Source: Perca fluviatilis
Lineage: Eukaryota > Chordata > Actinopteri > Perciformes > Percidae
DNA: 64,000 bases
Direction: 5' to 3'
Assembly (NCBI RefSeq): GCF_010015445.1
Contig: NC_053116.1
Coordinates: 2,888,068-2,952,067, forward strand
Each line of letters opens with the position of its first letter. The stretch's first letter is position 1. Below are positions 45,484-56,260 of the stretch, in pieces. A program made the position numbers and the translations under genes. A model generated the notes under the pieces. It was not told where the DNA came from, ran no database searches, and saw only the letters and a list, made by a program, of their open reading frames with translations.

Positions 45484-46656
45484 AATTTATCACGTTTTCG
45501 GTCATTTCTGCCACTAGCTCTGTGCTCCCATCTAGTATAATCTCCCATGATGCTTTGGAAAAATGTGTTGCCACTTTTTCAACCAATGGGAAGGCAGGTC
45601 CGTCACACAAAGACTATAGAGAGTGGAAAAGATACATCACTCCAGGCTGTTCCGAGCGAGAACAGAGAGTAAAGTGAAAAAGAGAGATAATTCCGGTCTA
45701 TTTCACTTTTTGAAGAAATGTAAATAGTTTGTCATTTATATGAGTTATAACGTTCATTATGTTTATTTTTACACTGGATGACTCCAAATATATAGGAGAA
45801 CTGTTTTAGACAACACAAATGCTTGTGTAGCATTGCTGTGTGTGTGATATCAATAAATATGACATTATTATTTAGATTATTGGCAAAAGCATCTGGACAT
45901 TTTTTGAAAATATTTATATATTTTGTCAACTGTATAAGTTATAATATTTATTTCTTCACAGTTTGACTCCTAAGACATATGGGAACTGATTTAGACAGGA
46001 TATTGGCTTAGCTTTTATTGTTCTGTGTGTGATATCAATAAATATCTGTGAGATTAATTTTCCGTTTTATTTATTTATTTGTCTTTAAGGTCATACAACC
46101 TTTTTTACATTCAAGTGACCTCACTACAGCACAAATATTCTAATAGCCCAATTCTTCCTGAAAAAAATTATGTACATTAATTGACTGTAGACAACAGAGT
46201 TGATGTTTTACAAGCTTTTTTAGAAAATAAAACCAGACGGACAAGGAATTGTAAAAATGGCCTCAGGGCTCTGAGGGTTTAAAGGGCCAGTACATCCCGT
46301 AACACACCATTTTCTAAGGAAGTTGTTGACTGGGAAGTTCCAGACTGAGTCTGACTCTGCCAGGATAGAGATGGCGAGGTAAAAAGATAAATTTCATCAC
46401 ATAAGAAGCTACGAGCTGAAATAAATAAATATAAATCAGTCCATCAGTTGTCCAAAATGTTGATTTGTGTTATGGTTTCAGTATTTTGCCTTGTGTTTTG
46501 TGCTATTTCTGTTGCTTCTTTGTAGTTTTCTGTGTTTCCTGTTTTTGTTGGTTATTCTTGGAATTGTGTATGTTTTGGTTAATTCCTGTGTTCTCTGTTC
46601 TCCCTTGTGTTGTGTCAAGTTTCTGTGTTTAGTTGATTTCATGTTTTCTGTCTGTT

Positions 46657-46676
46657 TTAGGGTTAGGGTTAGGGTT
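46657..46676 (+). repeat. Short interstitial telomere-like repeat
   Basis: TTTTAGGGTTAGGGTTAGGG contains three TTAGGG units. It sits in a 300-base T-rich segment (46440-46740) that is absent from the other copy of the inverted duplication. Confidence 0.8.
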
Positions 46677-47513
46677 TCCTGATTTATTTTGATAGTCTGG
46701 TTTTCTGTCTTGTCTTGTCCAATTTACTTCCTGTGTTTTCCTGCTGTTGGAATCCTCTACAATGAAATACAGTCACACTTTTACACCGTTTAACTGTCAG
46801 CATTTAAACCGTGTTTAATCCTTCTGCTAGCTAACGGTAGTCTAACATACACGCTACCTGCTGCCAAGCGTCACATGCAGAGCCGGCCCTAGACCTTTGG
46901 GGGCCCTATGCAAAATTTGGTTGGAGGCCCCTTTGACCATTTTAAGTAAGGCCTAAAGAAAAGCAATGACTACCTAATAACTATACGGTACATATTATTA
47001 TTATTATATCTACTATGTTTGATGTCTAACAGAAAAAAATATGATACCACTGAGCTGAGTGGCAGTGCAAGACTGAACACACACTGATGAACTTGCTGAA
47101 TAAAAAGACTGATAGTGATTTTCACTGACCAAATATACATTTTTAATTGACAACTATTTAAGAGGCACAAGCATATATATAATTTAAATTAAATAGATCA
47201 AATAGAATAACATTTAAATAAAATATTATATATAATAATAAATAGAACATTCAAATGTTAGAATTTTTCAAATAAACAAAACAATAACATCTAAAACACC
47301 ACAAACAAGATCAATAGTAACAATAATAATAACAATAATAAGAATAAGGTAACATTTCAATAGAACTATTCAAATCCAAACTTGTGTATTTGTGTGCATC
47401 TCATTGGGAAAAAGTAATTCGCTAAAAAACAAACATTGAATTAAGAGAGTGCAATAAGGTGCTAATACTTGACTTATAAGTAGGCCATTAACTCTGTATT
47501 ATTTATTCATTCC

Positions 47514-48840
47514 TCAGAATTGTTTTCTTCTTGCCTTCCTGGATGCAAAGTCATTTATAACCTCATCATATGAGATCTGGCTGCCTATCTGGTGATTGAT
47601 GCTAATCATTGCCATTCCGCTCAGGTGTTCCTGACACATGGAGGACCTCAGGAAGGTTTTTATGAGTTTAAGCTTAGAGAAGGTTCTCTCTGCAGTTGCC
47701 ACTGTCACTGGAAGAGTGCAGGCTATCCTCAGCGCTACCCAAAGATTTGGGTATAACTCACACAGCCCCCTTTCATGTATATGAATAAGTAGCTCCAATG
47801 CTGTCATGGCTTCTTTGGGAAGCTCTGGAAGGTTCTGCATCTCCATGGCTAGCTCTCTCCAATCAATATTGGCCTCTTCTCCGCAGGTGAGTGTTTTTCC
47901 GAGCTGGGCACATTGCTCTTTGAGTAACTCTTCATCCAGTTTGTGGAAGTTCAGGAGCACTCCGAATTTATCTTTTACTTCCCCCATTGACTTGAATCGG
48001 TCCTCCAAAGACTGGATGCTGCAGTCCACAACAACATTGAAAAATCCTGTTTCCAGTCTCTTCATTGCAGTGATCACTACCTCGTCAGCTGCCTCATCGG
48101 TAAAGTGCTTCTTTGTCCTTCGCAGCCTCTTCTCTTTCAGCACTGCCTCAACATTCATGTTTTCACAGAGCTCTTTTGCAGTGGTCTGAGCATCTATAAA
48201 CCCAGTTGCCCTGTAGGTCTGTAGAGATGCTTTGGTTTTATCTATGAGACTTACTACTATGTCCAGCTGCATGTTGACGGACTGAAGGAGCTTGCTATCT
48301 GTGTTAATTTTTGATAGAATGTCATACCAGACAACTGTGCAGATCTGGAACCTAAATGATCCAATTTCTTCTGCCAGGGACTGGGCCTCAATTCTAATCA
48401 TAGGGTCATTTGTCTTTTCCCTCACCTCAAGCAAAGCTTCCCTGACTTTGACGGTGTGGTAGCGTAAAGGCTCAATGCTGTTAATTCGGCTCTTCCACCT
48501 TGTTTCACTCCAGGCCTTGACAGTGAGGTCCACATGATCTTTTAAGATGGCCCACCTCTGGGAAGCAGCTGCAAATAAGGTGTACAATTTCTGCACCACT
48601 CCGAAGAAGTGTGTAGCATCCACTGACCCCTTGGCTGAATCTGACACTATCAGATTTAATATGTGGGCTGCACAAGTTACAAAGAGAGCTCGAGGATTCT
48701 TCTTCAACAGTCTGGCCTGTGTCCCTTTATTTCAGCCTTTCATGTTGGCTCCATTGTCATAAGATTGTCCTCTGCAGTCCTCAAAGGGGATGTTCAGCTC
48801 CTCTAGCCTTCTTAGAATCAGTGTGGATAGGCGAGTCCAG
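47514..48840 (-). pseudogene. ZMYM-type hAT transposase, C-terminal part
   Basis: A frame of 397 codons runs from LKKNPRALFVTCAAHILNLI to the stop. It includes AWSETRWKSRINSIEPL and the dimerisation region LRIACTLPVTVATAERTFSK then LKLIKTFLRSSM. Just upstream the same frame has GQSYDNGANMKG followed by a TGA stop before NKGTQARLL, so the catalytic DNGANM box survives beside a nonsense change. The DUF4371 part upstream is missing or replaced by inserted DNA. Confidence 0.85.
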
Positions 48841-48849
48841 TTGATTCAT

Positions 48850-49544
48850 GGGCTAATAGGAACCCGAAGGCATGATCTGTCCTATGCAGGACATCCACCA
48901 GCCCACCGGGCGCTCCATGGATTTTTATTGGGATGATTATCACAGATGCCTGGCTGAATACACTCACCAGATGGCAGCTAGCAGCTAACGGCTAACAGCT
49001 ATCTGGCTGTACACACTCACCGGAGGGCAGCTAGCAGCTAACAGCTACTACCGCACTACTGTTTTTTTTAGGGGGGAATACACTTCAAGACGTGACATGA
49101 CCTGTCCTCTGGAGGACATAGCCACACCACCACCGCTCCGTGGATTGTTATTGGGATGATTATCACAGAAGTCTGTCTGAATACACTCACCGGACGGCAG
49201 CTAGCAGCTAACGGCTATCAGCTAGCAGGGCAAGCTAGCTACCGGCAGGATCGAGACAGGGACCAGGGTAGGTGAATTTAAACAATGTCTGAGTTGAAAA
49301 CGCATCTTGTTGACACGTAAGGGCCCTATTCATGTGGCACAGACATATTAATTGCATTTTATGTCTGTTAAGAGGCACAAAGGCACTTTAAAACTTGCCC
49401 CGAGCACTGCTGTTTTAGCTCAGGGGACGCTTGTAGTACGTAGCTGCAGCTTCTCTGTGTTACCTGCACTGATTCGGGTCGAAAGTACTCGCGTAGCTAT
49501 AGCGATCAAGATTAACGTAAAAATTGGCCGGAATTATCCTTTAA
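48850..49544. mobile_element. TTAA-type MITE inserted in the hAT transposase
   Basis: The right end, inverted, reads TTAAAGGATAATTCCGGC, a frequent fish MITE start. It lands right after the transposase residues KFDPV. It contains two copies of a roughly 250-base unit with GGGATGATTATCACAGA and GCAGCTAGCAGCTAACGGCT. The left end is not defined, and transposase sequence expected there is gone. Confidence 0.6.
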
Positions 49545-50195
49545 AACAGGATCAAACTTCGCTAGTAATTCCACCTCTTTTAGGAAGTTACCATTATTGT
49601 TGGCATGTAACAACAGATCCTCTAAGACCCATGTTCTTCTCTGCTAGAGATTGTATGATTGACACAAGCCTAATGAGGACCTTTCTCCACCTGTTTCTCT
49701 CTGCCTTTTAAGAGGGACAATTCAGTGTGATCTATCGTCTCCCCTTTTCGTAGACGGACTTCTAGCTCCTTCCAAGACAGCAAATTTTTAGCATGATCTG
49801 GGCTGTTTTCATGTTGCTTAAGTAATGTGCCAATATTGATCCAGTCTTGTTGACCATCTGTACTGAGCTTTGTTGCTTTTTTTGAAAACAATTTACAACA
49901 AAAACAGTAACAACATTATTTTTCTGTGAATATGTTAACCAGCTTCTCCTAACCCTTTCACCATTTGTGAGAGATCGAAACATGTTATGATAGTGAAATC
50001 TTATATTGTCTGATTGTCTTTTTGGAAATGTGAAGTGGTGGTCAACATGTGCTGGTCCTCTGCTCACCAGATCAATGTATACTTTGTCATTAATGACTGT
50101 TGGCCAGTCAGCTGGATCCAATGGAGGAGTAGAAAGAGAGCCATGTGTGGTGGAAGGCATGGAGGTACTGCTCTCCACTTCAACAAGAGAAAGAC
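49545..50195 (-). pseudogene. ZMYM-type hAT transposase, TTF-type zinc-finger exon
   Basis: After an acceptor (CCTATAG) the exon encodes VEVESSTSMPS, then DPADWPTVINDKVYIDLVSR, FTFPKRQSDNIRFH and SLTNGERVRRSWLTYSQ. A one-base shift near 49910 moves into CFCCKLFSKKATK and DWINIGTLLKQHENSPDH with WKELEVRLRKGETID. It then reads through AEKNMGLRGS and NNGNFLKEVELLAKFDPV before the MITE. These are the hallmarks of the TTF-type zinc finger and the start of DUF4371. Confidence 0.82.
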
Positions 50196-50310
50196 CTATA
50201 GGGAAGATAAACACAAAAATTTCTTAATTTTAGTAAGTTGACATGTTGGATGTTAGTTTTCCTAGCGGTGAATAATTGTAAATTTATTGTCGATGTTGGC
50301 CTAAACTTAC

Positions 50311-51128
50311 CAGCATTGTCAGCTTATTGGGTGACACCAGAGCTGGAGGTAGAGGTTGAATGGCCTGCTAATGAAAAAATGAAAATAAAATAAAATAATG
50401 AAATAAATTGACTTGAAATGACCTGTGTTCTTACCATCAAACCATCAAAGAATCTTAAAATGCAAAAAAATCTGCAAGAGTTTGATGCCATCTTCTTTTA
50501 AAAAGTTGAATTAGATAAAATGTCTTTTCAACATTAGCAGCTTTGGAGGAAACTCTATAATGTTCAATAATCCGTCCATAAAAACAGCTACAACACACTC
50601 ACCTCATGATAGATGTCATTTATGAGCAAAGGACAGGACACTACAACAAGTGGGTAATGTATCTATCTCTATAGGTTAAAATTAAACACAAAACTTACCA
50701 ACATTGTCAGATTCTTCGGTGACAACAGAGCTGGAGGTAAGGGTGGATGGACCTGCTAAAAAAAAAAAAAAACATAATGTAATTAACTGACTGAACTGAA
50801 ATGACCCGGGACCCTAGCATTAAACCTGGAAGATCTAAAAATGCAATCTGCGATTTTCTTTTAAAGTTACTTTAGATAAAATGTCTTTTCAACATTAGCA
50901 GCTTTGGAGGAAACTCCATCATGTTGCTCAATAAAACAGCTACTACACACCCACCTCATGACAAATTTTCATTTCAAATTCATTTATGAGCAAAGGACAG
51001 GACACTACAACAAGTGGGGAATGTATCTATCTCTATAGGTTAAAATAAAACACAGAACTTACCAACATTGGCAGCTTCTTGAGTGACATGACTGTGTTGT
51101 GAACTAGGAATATATGTGGTTGATGGAG
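50311..51128 (-). repeat. Tandemly triplicated Ser/Thr-rich mini-exon
   Basis: Three short exons lie on the minus strand (66, 54 and 54 bases), each phase 1 at both ends and bounded by AG and GTAAG. They encode STTYIPSSQHSHVTQEAANV, STLTSSSVVTEESDNV and STSTSSSGVTQ, the last with an in-frame TAA. The introns also match: AAAATGTCTTTTCAACATTA occurs near 50519 and 50879. The unit is about 360-390 bases. Confidence 0.8.
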
Positions 51129-51220
51129 CTGCAATGAAATAAAGAAAATAATTATATATAAAGATAGAATTAATTTTTAAAATGCAGAAGGTTATCATTT
51201 TACAACCCCTTTATACTTAC

Positions 51221-51268
51221 CAACAGCTGGTGCTTTGTTTACTGGCAGCATGTACTTTAAAAGTGCTC
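51221..51268 (-). pseudogene. hAT gene, 48-base exon
   Basis: Encodes ALLKYMLPVNKAPAV between a TTATGTCCAG acceptor and a GTAAGT donor, phase 1 at both ends, fitting exon 1 and the mini-exons. The ALLKY motif is expected after the lysine-rich exon in this hAT family. Confidence 0.65.
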
Positions 51269-51490
51269 CTGGACATAAGGAATACATTAATGTTAGCCCT
51301 TTAGTGTAGAAGCCAAACTGGGTTTATATTGCTCAGCGTTTCCTCTATGTTGATGGCAAAGTGGCGGTGCACCACAGCAAAATTTCCAGCGCCACGGTAT
51401 CAGAAATAGAGCAGACGCACAACAGGGTTTCCGCTATGCACACCACGCACCACCATTCCTTCGGCTGTTTATGAAAAGTCATAAAGTCGT

Positions 51491-51916
51491 TGTCAGGGTC
51501 CCACCATCACCAGCACTCACTCCTCCCACTCATTCACATTCCCCATCACTCACTCCTCTCAGCCGTTCACTATCTCCTCAATACTGATTACTCGCACCTG
51601 CACTTCATTATACCACGTCATCAGTTCACCACCTGCACCTCATTAGTCCACCACCTTTATAAGCAGCATAGGCACATTCACTCCTTGTCTGGTCTCGTTT
51701 GCTTCACGACACTTAGACTCGCTCTCGTTGACTACCTGTTAATCTACTGAGTACTTACCTGTAGTTATCCTCCTGTTATCTGCTGCTGTCCTGAGCCTCA
51801 CAGAGAACCTGCCGAAGATCTGCTTGTTTGTCCTGCTCTCTGTTCCTCCTGTTGGATTTTGTAAATAAAGCTCAGCTTCACTTACCTCCAGTCTGACTCC
51901 TGGTCATTCCGTGACA
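51491..51916 (+). repeat. 5' LTR, full length
   Basis: A 426-bp LTR with TTTATAAGCAGCATAGG as a TATA-like region near 51655 and AATAAAGCTC as polyadenylation signal near 51863. GAAGACCAGACCACC then ATG follows directly. Tf1/sushi-type elements are known to self-prime, which would fit the lack of a clear tRNA-complementary site. Confidence 0.88.
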
Positions 51917-51941
51917 GAAGACCAGACCACCATGCAAAATC

Positions 51942-52262
51942 CAACGGTGGGTCCGTCCCCAGCGCCCAGCGGTGAGTTCCATTCAACTCCCTCCAAAGAT
52001 TGAAACTCTGATTCGTACTCCAGTACAAGTGTTGACTACACGTATCTGTGTCAAAGCGCAAGCCCTCATTGACTCTGGCTCAGCGGGGAACTTCAACGTC
52101 AGAGCAGTCAAGAATTGAGAGTCCACACCATCCAAGGAAAACCGCTGGGTAAGGGACGGATTCGCCACTTCTCCCCCACACTGATGCTCCGTATAGGCAG
52201 TCTACACTCAGAAGAAATCACGTTTATGGTACTGGAGGACTCCACTGCTGAAACTCAGAGAA
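51942..52262 (+). pseudogene. Sushi-like Gag start and protease remnant
   Basis: An ATG at 51932-51934 opens a short frame (MQNPTVGPSPAPSGE). Within 100 bases the text becomes protease-like: ALIDSGSAGNF contains the DSG active-site triad. LGKGRIRHFSPT and a flanking region ending LEDSTAE follow, then the sequence jumps to the distal reverse transcriptase. The deletion removed nearly all of Gag and the polymerase palm. Confidence 0.7.
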
Positions 52263-54175
52263 TACGAACTGTACCTGAAACTGGAGAAGTGTGAGTTCCA
52301 CACCCCCTCTGTGCAGTTCCTGGGTTACATCATCAACCAACACGGAGTCCAGATGGATCAGAGGAAGGTGGACACCATTCGAAACTGGCCTCACCCCTCT
52401 ACCGTAAAGGACCTCCAGCGGTTTCTTAGATTCACCAACTTCTATAGGAGATTCATCCACAACTACAGTCTCATTAGCGCTCCTCTGACCTCAGCCCTCA
52501 AGGGGCAGCCCAAATCCCTGTCCCTGTCTCCAGAAGCCATCACCGCCTTTACACACCTTAAGGATGCCTTCGTGACTGCCCCTATCCTGACTCATCCCAA
52601 CCCAGACCTACCCTTTGTTGTCGAGGTCGACGCGTCCTCCACTGGTGTAGGTGCGGTGCTTTCCCAGCGTCAGGGGACACCTCCCAGACTCCATCCATGT
52701 GCCTTCTTTTCCAAAAAGCTTTCCTCGGCAGAACAAAACTATGATATCGGAAATCGGGAACTGCTGGCCATGAAGCTGGCCCTAGAAGAATGGAGACATT
52801 GGTTGGAGGGAGCCAATCACCAGTTTGAGGTCATAACTGATCATCGTAATCTGGAATACATCAGAGAGGCAAAACGGTTAAATCCCCGCCAAGCTCGTTG
52901 GGCCCTCTTCTTCACTCACTTCGACTTCCACATCACCTACCGACCAGGCAGTAAAAACGGCAAGCGGATGCTCTCTCTCGTCTTCACCAGTCAGCATCAG
53001 AAGAGCTCCAACCTGAACCCATCCTCCCTCCAACCATGTTCGTCAGCCCGATCATCTGGGACATTGACGAGCAGATCACTCAGGCAAACCTTCTCCATCC
53101 CGCTCCGCCGGGAGGCCCCGAAGGGGTAACCTTCGTCCCTCGTCAGTTTCGGACCACCCTACTGGACTCTGCTCACACTGCTCTGGGTTCGGGACATCCA
53201 GGTAGCAGGCGTACACTCTCGCTCCTCAGCCAACGGTACTGGTGGCCGTCTATCTCCCAGGATGTGTCCTGGTATGTCTCAGGCTGCTCAGTTTGCGCCA
53301 TAACCAACACTCCCAGAAGGCTACCAGCAAGCAAGCTCATGCCGCTCCCTATTCCACGGCGCCCATGGTCCCATCTTGGGATTGACTTCATGACCGACCT
53401 CCCCCGATCCAACGGCCACACCTGTATCCTTGTTGTGGTGGATAGATTCTCCAAGGGGTGTAAGCTGATTACCCTACCCGGGCTCCCTACTGCTCTCATG
53501 ACCACAGAGGCCCTCTTCAGCCATGTGTTCCGAAACTTCGGCATTCCAGAGGACATCGTATCAGACAGAGGACCGCAGTTCATCTCCAGAGTTTGGCAAG
53601 CTTTCTTAAGGCTCCTCGGGGTTACAGTCAGTCTGTCTTCAGGATATCATCCCCAGACTAATGGACAAACTGAACGGAAGATCCAGGAAATCGGACGGTA
53701 TCTACGGACATACTGCCACCAGAACCAGGACAGCTGGAGTCGTTTCCTCCCCTGGGCAAAATACGCCCAAAACTCCCTTCGTCAGAACACTACGGGACTC
53801 ACCCCGTTTCAGTGCATCCTGCGATACCAACCACCTCTCTTCCCCTGGTCGGGTGAGCCCTCAGAGGTGCCTGCCATTAACTACTGGTTCCAAAACAGTG
53901 AGAAGGTGTGGGACTCGGCTCATGTACAGCTCCAACAAGCTGTATGTCAGCACAAGAAACAAGCAGACCGACGTCGGTCCGAAACCCCTCCATATCAACC
54001 TGGCCAAAAGATGTGGCTTTCTACTCGGGACCTCCGCCTCCGCCTGCCTTGCCGTAAGCTGAGTCCTCGATACGTCGGACCCTTCACTATACAGAAGCAA
54101 CTGAACGACGTCACCTACAGGCTAAACCTTCCACCTCACTATAAAATCTCACCATCTTTCCATGTCTCACCCTGA
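52262..54175 (+). pseudogene. Sushi-like distal RT, RNase H and integrase
   Basis: It starts at the reverse-transcriptase thumb ([20 protein letters not shown]), continues with RNase H ([30 protein letters not shown]), then shifts frame near 53000 into the integrase. The integrase has the HHCC zinc region ([15 protein letters not shown] ... CSVCAIT) and all catalytic acids: Asp in [13 protein letters not shown], Asp in [13 protein letters not shown] and Glu in [12 protein letters not shown]. The C-terminal region [15 protein letters not shown] follows. Without a complete reverse transcriptase it cannot copy itself. Confidence 0.88.
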
Positions 54176-54470
54176 CACCGAGGTGCCTCCTCCTCCCGTT
54201 CCTGTCGACGAGGAGGCTATCTATCGAGTCCGCACCATCATGGACTCACGGCGGCGAGATCCTCGCCTCGAGTATCTGGTCGACTGGGAGGACTACGGTC
54301 CTGAGGAGCGGTCGTGGGTACCACGTGATGACATCTTGGACCCCGCTCTCCTCGCCCAGTTCCATGCTGACCATCCTGATCGCCCTGCCCCCAGGGGTCG
54401 GGGCAGACCTCGTCACCGTGTTCGCCCCTCTTCACAGTCGTCGGGAGCCTCCTCGGGAGGGGGGGGGATG
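54162..54470 (+). pseudogene. Integrase chromodomain of the sushi-like element
   Basis: In a frame overlapping the integrase end it encodes [34 protein letters not shown] and [19 protein letters not shown], a chromodomain with its three aromatic/acidic blocks. In chromoviruses this domain steers integration toward particular chromatin. The tail is Arg/Ser/Gly-rich and runs into the polypurine tract and 3' LTR. Confidence 0.85.
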
Positions 54471-54473
54471 TAC

Positions 54474-54584
54474 TGTCAGGGTCCCACCGTCACCAGCACT
54501 CACTCCTCCCACTCATTCACATTCCCCATCACTCACTCTTCTCAGCCATTCACTATGACTCTGACTCCTGGTCATTCCGTGACA
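54474..54584 (+). repeat. 3' LTR, internally deleted to 111 bp
   Basis: Keeps the first 75 or so and last 35 bases of the 5' LTR and lacks the promoter and polyadenylation region between them. With both ends and the target duplication intact, the deletion happened after or during integration. Confidence 0.88.
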
Positions 54585-54589
54585 GTCGT

Positions 54590-55462
54590 AGAGCCGTCTG
54601 CTCTACTGAACTGAAGCAAACTGTCATTCGCTCTCTCTCCCCCTAGGGTGAGCAGAGCAACTGGAACAGTGACAGGATGTCATCACTTGCGAAGTCATGG
54701 CAACCAGATAAACAACAGGGCGAGTACGCTTCACTCAATAAGTGATAAACAGCGACGAAAGCCACGACATGAAATCCGCACTCACGAGGGTCCCGTGAAA
54801 TTTGACAGCTACAGTTTATTGGAAAATAGTGTTGGGCACACTGACTTTGATGAATTTACTGTTTATCAGACGAGATGAGACAAGAAGCTAATGTTAGCTA
54901 ACGCTGCTTTGACGGCCCCTCTGCCTCTGACTGCCGTTGCAGGAGAACACTGTATTCCTCCGACACGCTGTATTAACGTTACTGTTTTAACGTTACTGTT
55001 TTAAAACCGTTTTCCAGGTTAGTGGAGGTGCATACCGCTCAAAACCAACATGAAAAACGTAGTTAGTAATGTTCACTCAGCGTTTAGTTTTGTTGTTAAA
55101 TTGTGTGTAAAATGAGCGGTGACGTTAAATCACCCTACGGTACCGTCTATTTGCTGGATGGTTTCAAGGTAATGGTCGGCAGCTAACATTAGCAGATAAG
55201 CCCGTACACTGAGGTCAAATTCCCCCGCCACCGCTGAAAAAATTCTAGAGGAAATACTGTTGCTGTTAATTGCTTTTACACCATATCGAATGATATAGGC
55301 ATAATACTAAACCAATTTCATGCAGCAGCATGTTATTAGCATGTAAACAGCACAATGAAAGTTAATACAAGCACGATTTTGGCTAATGTTAATATACAAC
55401 TTTTGTTAGTGTAGATAGATTAACGTTATCCATACAGGTATCGGAAAATTAGGCTTACATAC
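54590..55462. other. hAT intron 1 remainder, no gene seen
   Basis: No frame here resembles a known protein. It separates the sushi-like element from the hAT first exon. Confidence 0.45.
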
Positions 55463-55550
55463 CTTTATCTTCTTGTTTCTTCTCTTCTTCCAGTCTCTTC
55501 TTTTCACGTTTTTCATGGCCAGAAAAACGTTTTCTTTTCTTGTCAGACAC
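55463..55550 (-). pseudogene. hAT gene, lysine-rich first exon
   Basis: Encodes SDKKRKRFSGHEKREKKRLE and EEKKQEDKG up to a GTATGT donor, phase 1. A codon GTG stands where the start ATG is expected (55548-55550), so initiation is probably lost. The basic stretch would serve nuclear import. Confidence 0.65.
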
Positions 55551-56188
55551 GGTCGACGTCAGAGTCACTGTCTGACTGACTGACACTAACCAAGTGACAA
55601 CGAGTGACATCATAGGGTCATTCAGGGTCAAGACTCGCGGTCGTGGGATAATTGCCAATCGCCTTAATATAATACGTATATTGTATAAAATGAAGTTGCG
55701 TATTAAACTGGGCCTAAAATAACATGTAGGGCGTCCAAATGCCTTTTTACATACCAAAGAATACTAAGCCATTAAAATAAAAATTGTGAAATAAATAAAA
55801 ACTTTTATTGTGAAAGCAGTTGTTGATGGATTTACGTTTGTCACAGAAGAATTGTGTTCGTGTTTTACCAAAAGGAGACTTATAACACAGGTCCTTACCT
55901 GTAATATGTTGAAGATCTCTGGGTTAACAGCACCGGTTTTATGACGGCATTCTAGATCAGATTTATCGTTTTCGAAGTATGCGGACGTTATTAAGAGAAC
56001 TGACTTCACTATACTTTACTCATGAGATTAATTAGATTACTTTGACATTTTTTCTTTCCTGATAAAGTAAATCCAAAGTACGTTTTCTTATGTGGAGGAA
56101 GTGAGTTTATTGTTCGTTGTGGGACATTTATTTGTCAGCTGTAGTAGTACAATACCAGAAGGATTCACTTGACCTCGCCCTTCAAAAC

Positions 56189-56260
56189 AGGTCCCACCGA
56201 GATTTGAACTCGGATTGCTGGATTCAGAGTCCAGAGTGCTAACCATTACACCATGGAACC
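56189..56260 (-). tRNA. tRNA-Gln (anticodon CTG)
   Basis: The 72-base cloverleaf reads GGTTCCATGGTGTAATGGTT at its start. The acceptor stem pairs throughout with one G-U. The anticodon arm is CTGGA-CTCTGAA-TCCAG, giving anticodon CTG for glutamine codon CAG. The T arm CCGAG-TTCAAAT-CTCGG is perfect. A TTTT run about 5 bases downstream on the minus strand serves as a Pol III terminator. The internal A and B boxes look normal. No intron and no encoded CCA. Probably functional. Confidence 0.93.

Larger units (their letters stand above)
41167..46278. mobile_element. piggyBac-like element (TTAA site) hosting a hAT
   Basis: TTAA lies at 41163-41166 and 46279-46282. The left end starts CACTCAGCG and the right end, inverted, starts ACCCTCAGAG. 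The duplicated locus near 10860 has the uninterrupted CTTTTTAAAGGGCC, so the empty site is visible in the same window. Without the nested hAT the element is about 1.05 kb. Its only coding trace is a 47-codon frame at 45340-45483. Confidence 0.8.
38308..46870 (+). repeat. Inverted segmental duplication, expanded copy
   Basis: Matches 10230-11738 in reverse orientation in separate blocks: 38308-38415, 39322-39460, 40605-41166, 46279-46440 and 46741-46860. The gaps between blocks are insertions missing from the other copy: LINE 3' ends, an unidentified 1.1-kb insertion (39464-40602), the piggyBac-like nest and a 300-base segment with telomere-like repeats. Confidence 0.78.
51491..54584 (+). mobile_element. 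Sushi-like chromodomain Ty3/Gypsy element, internally deleted
   Basis: Flanked by 5-bp duplications GTCGT (51486-51490 and 54585-54589). Both LTRs start TGTCAGGGTCCCACC and end TCATTCCGTGACA. A G-rich tract (GGGAGGGGGGGGGATG) precedes the 3' LTR. Gag and most of the reverse transcriptase are deleted; the rest of pol and a chromodomain remain. It sits in the first intron of the degraded hAT gene. Confidence 0.92.
46876..55550 (-). mobile_element. Second ZMYM-type hAT transposon, degraded, with nested elements
   Basis: The left terminus is CAGAGCCGGCCCTAGACC, a typical hAT end; the other terminus was not found. Reading the minus strand, a lysine-rich first exon (55463-55550), a 48-base exon (51221-51268), three related short exons (51063-51128, 50699-50752, 50311-50364), a TTF-type zinc-finger exon (ending 50195) and the C-terminal exon (47514-48840) follow in family order. 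A MITE (about 48850-49540) and a sushi-like LTR element (51491-54584) are inserted. Confidence 0.75.

Noticed and set aside
53173..53583. Minus-strand frame of 136 codons
   Set aside because: Antisense to the sushi-like integrase.
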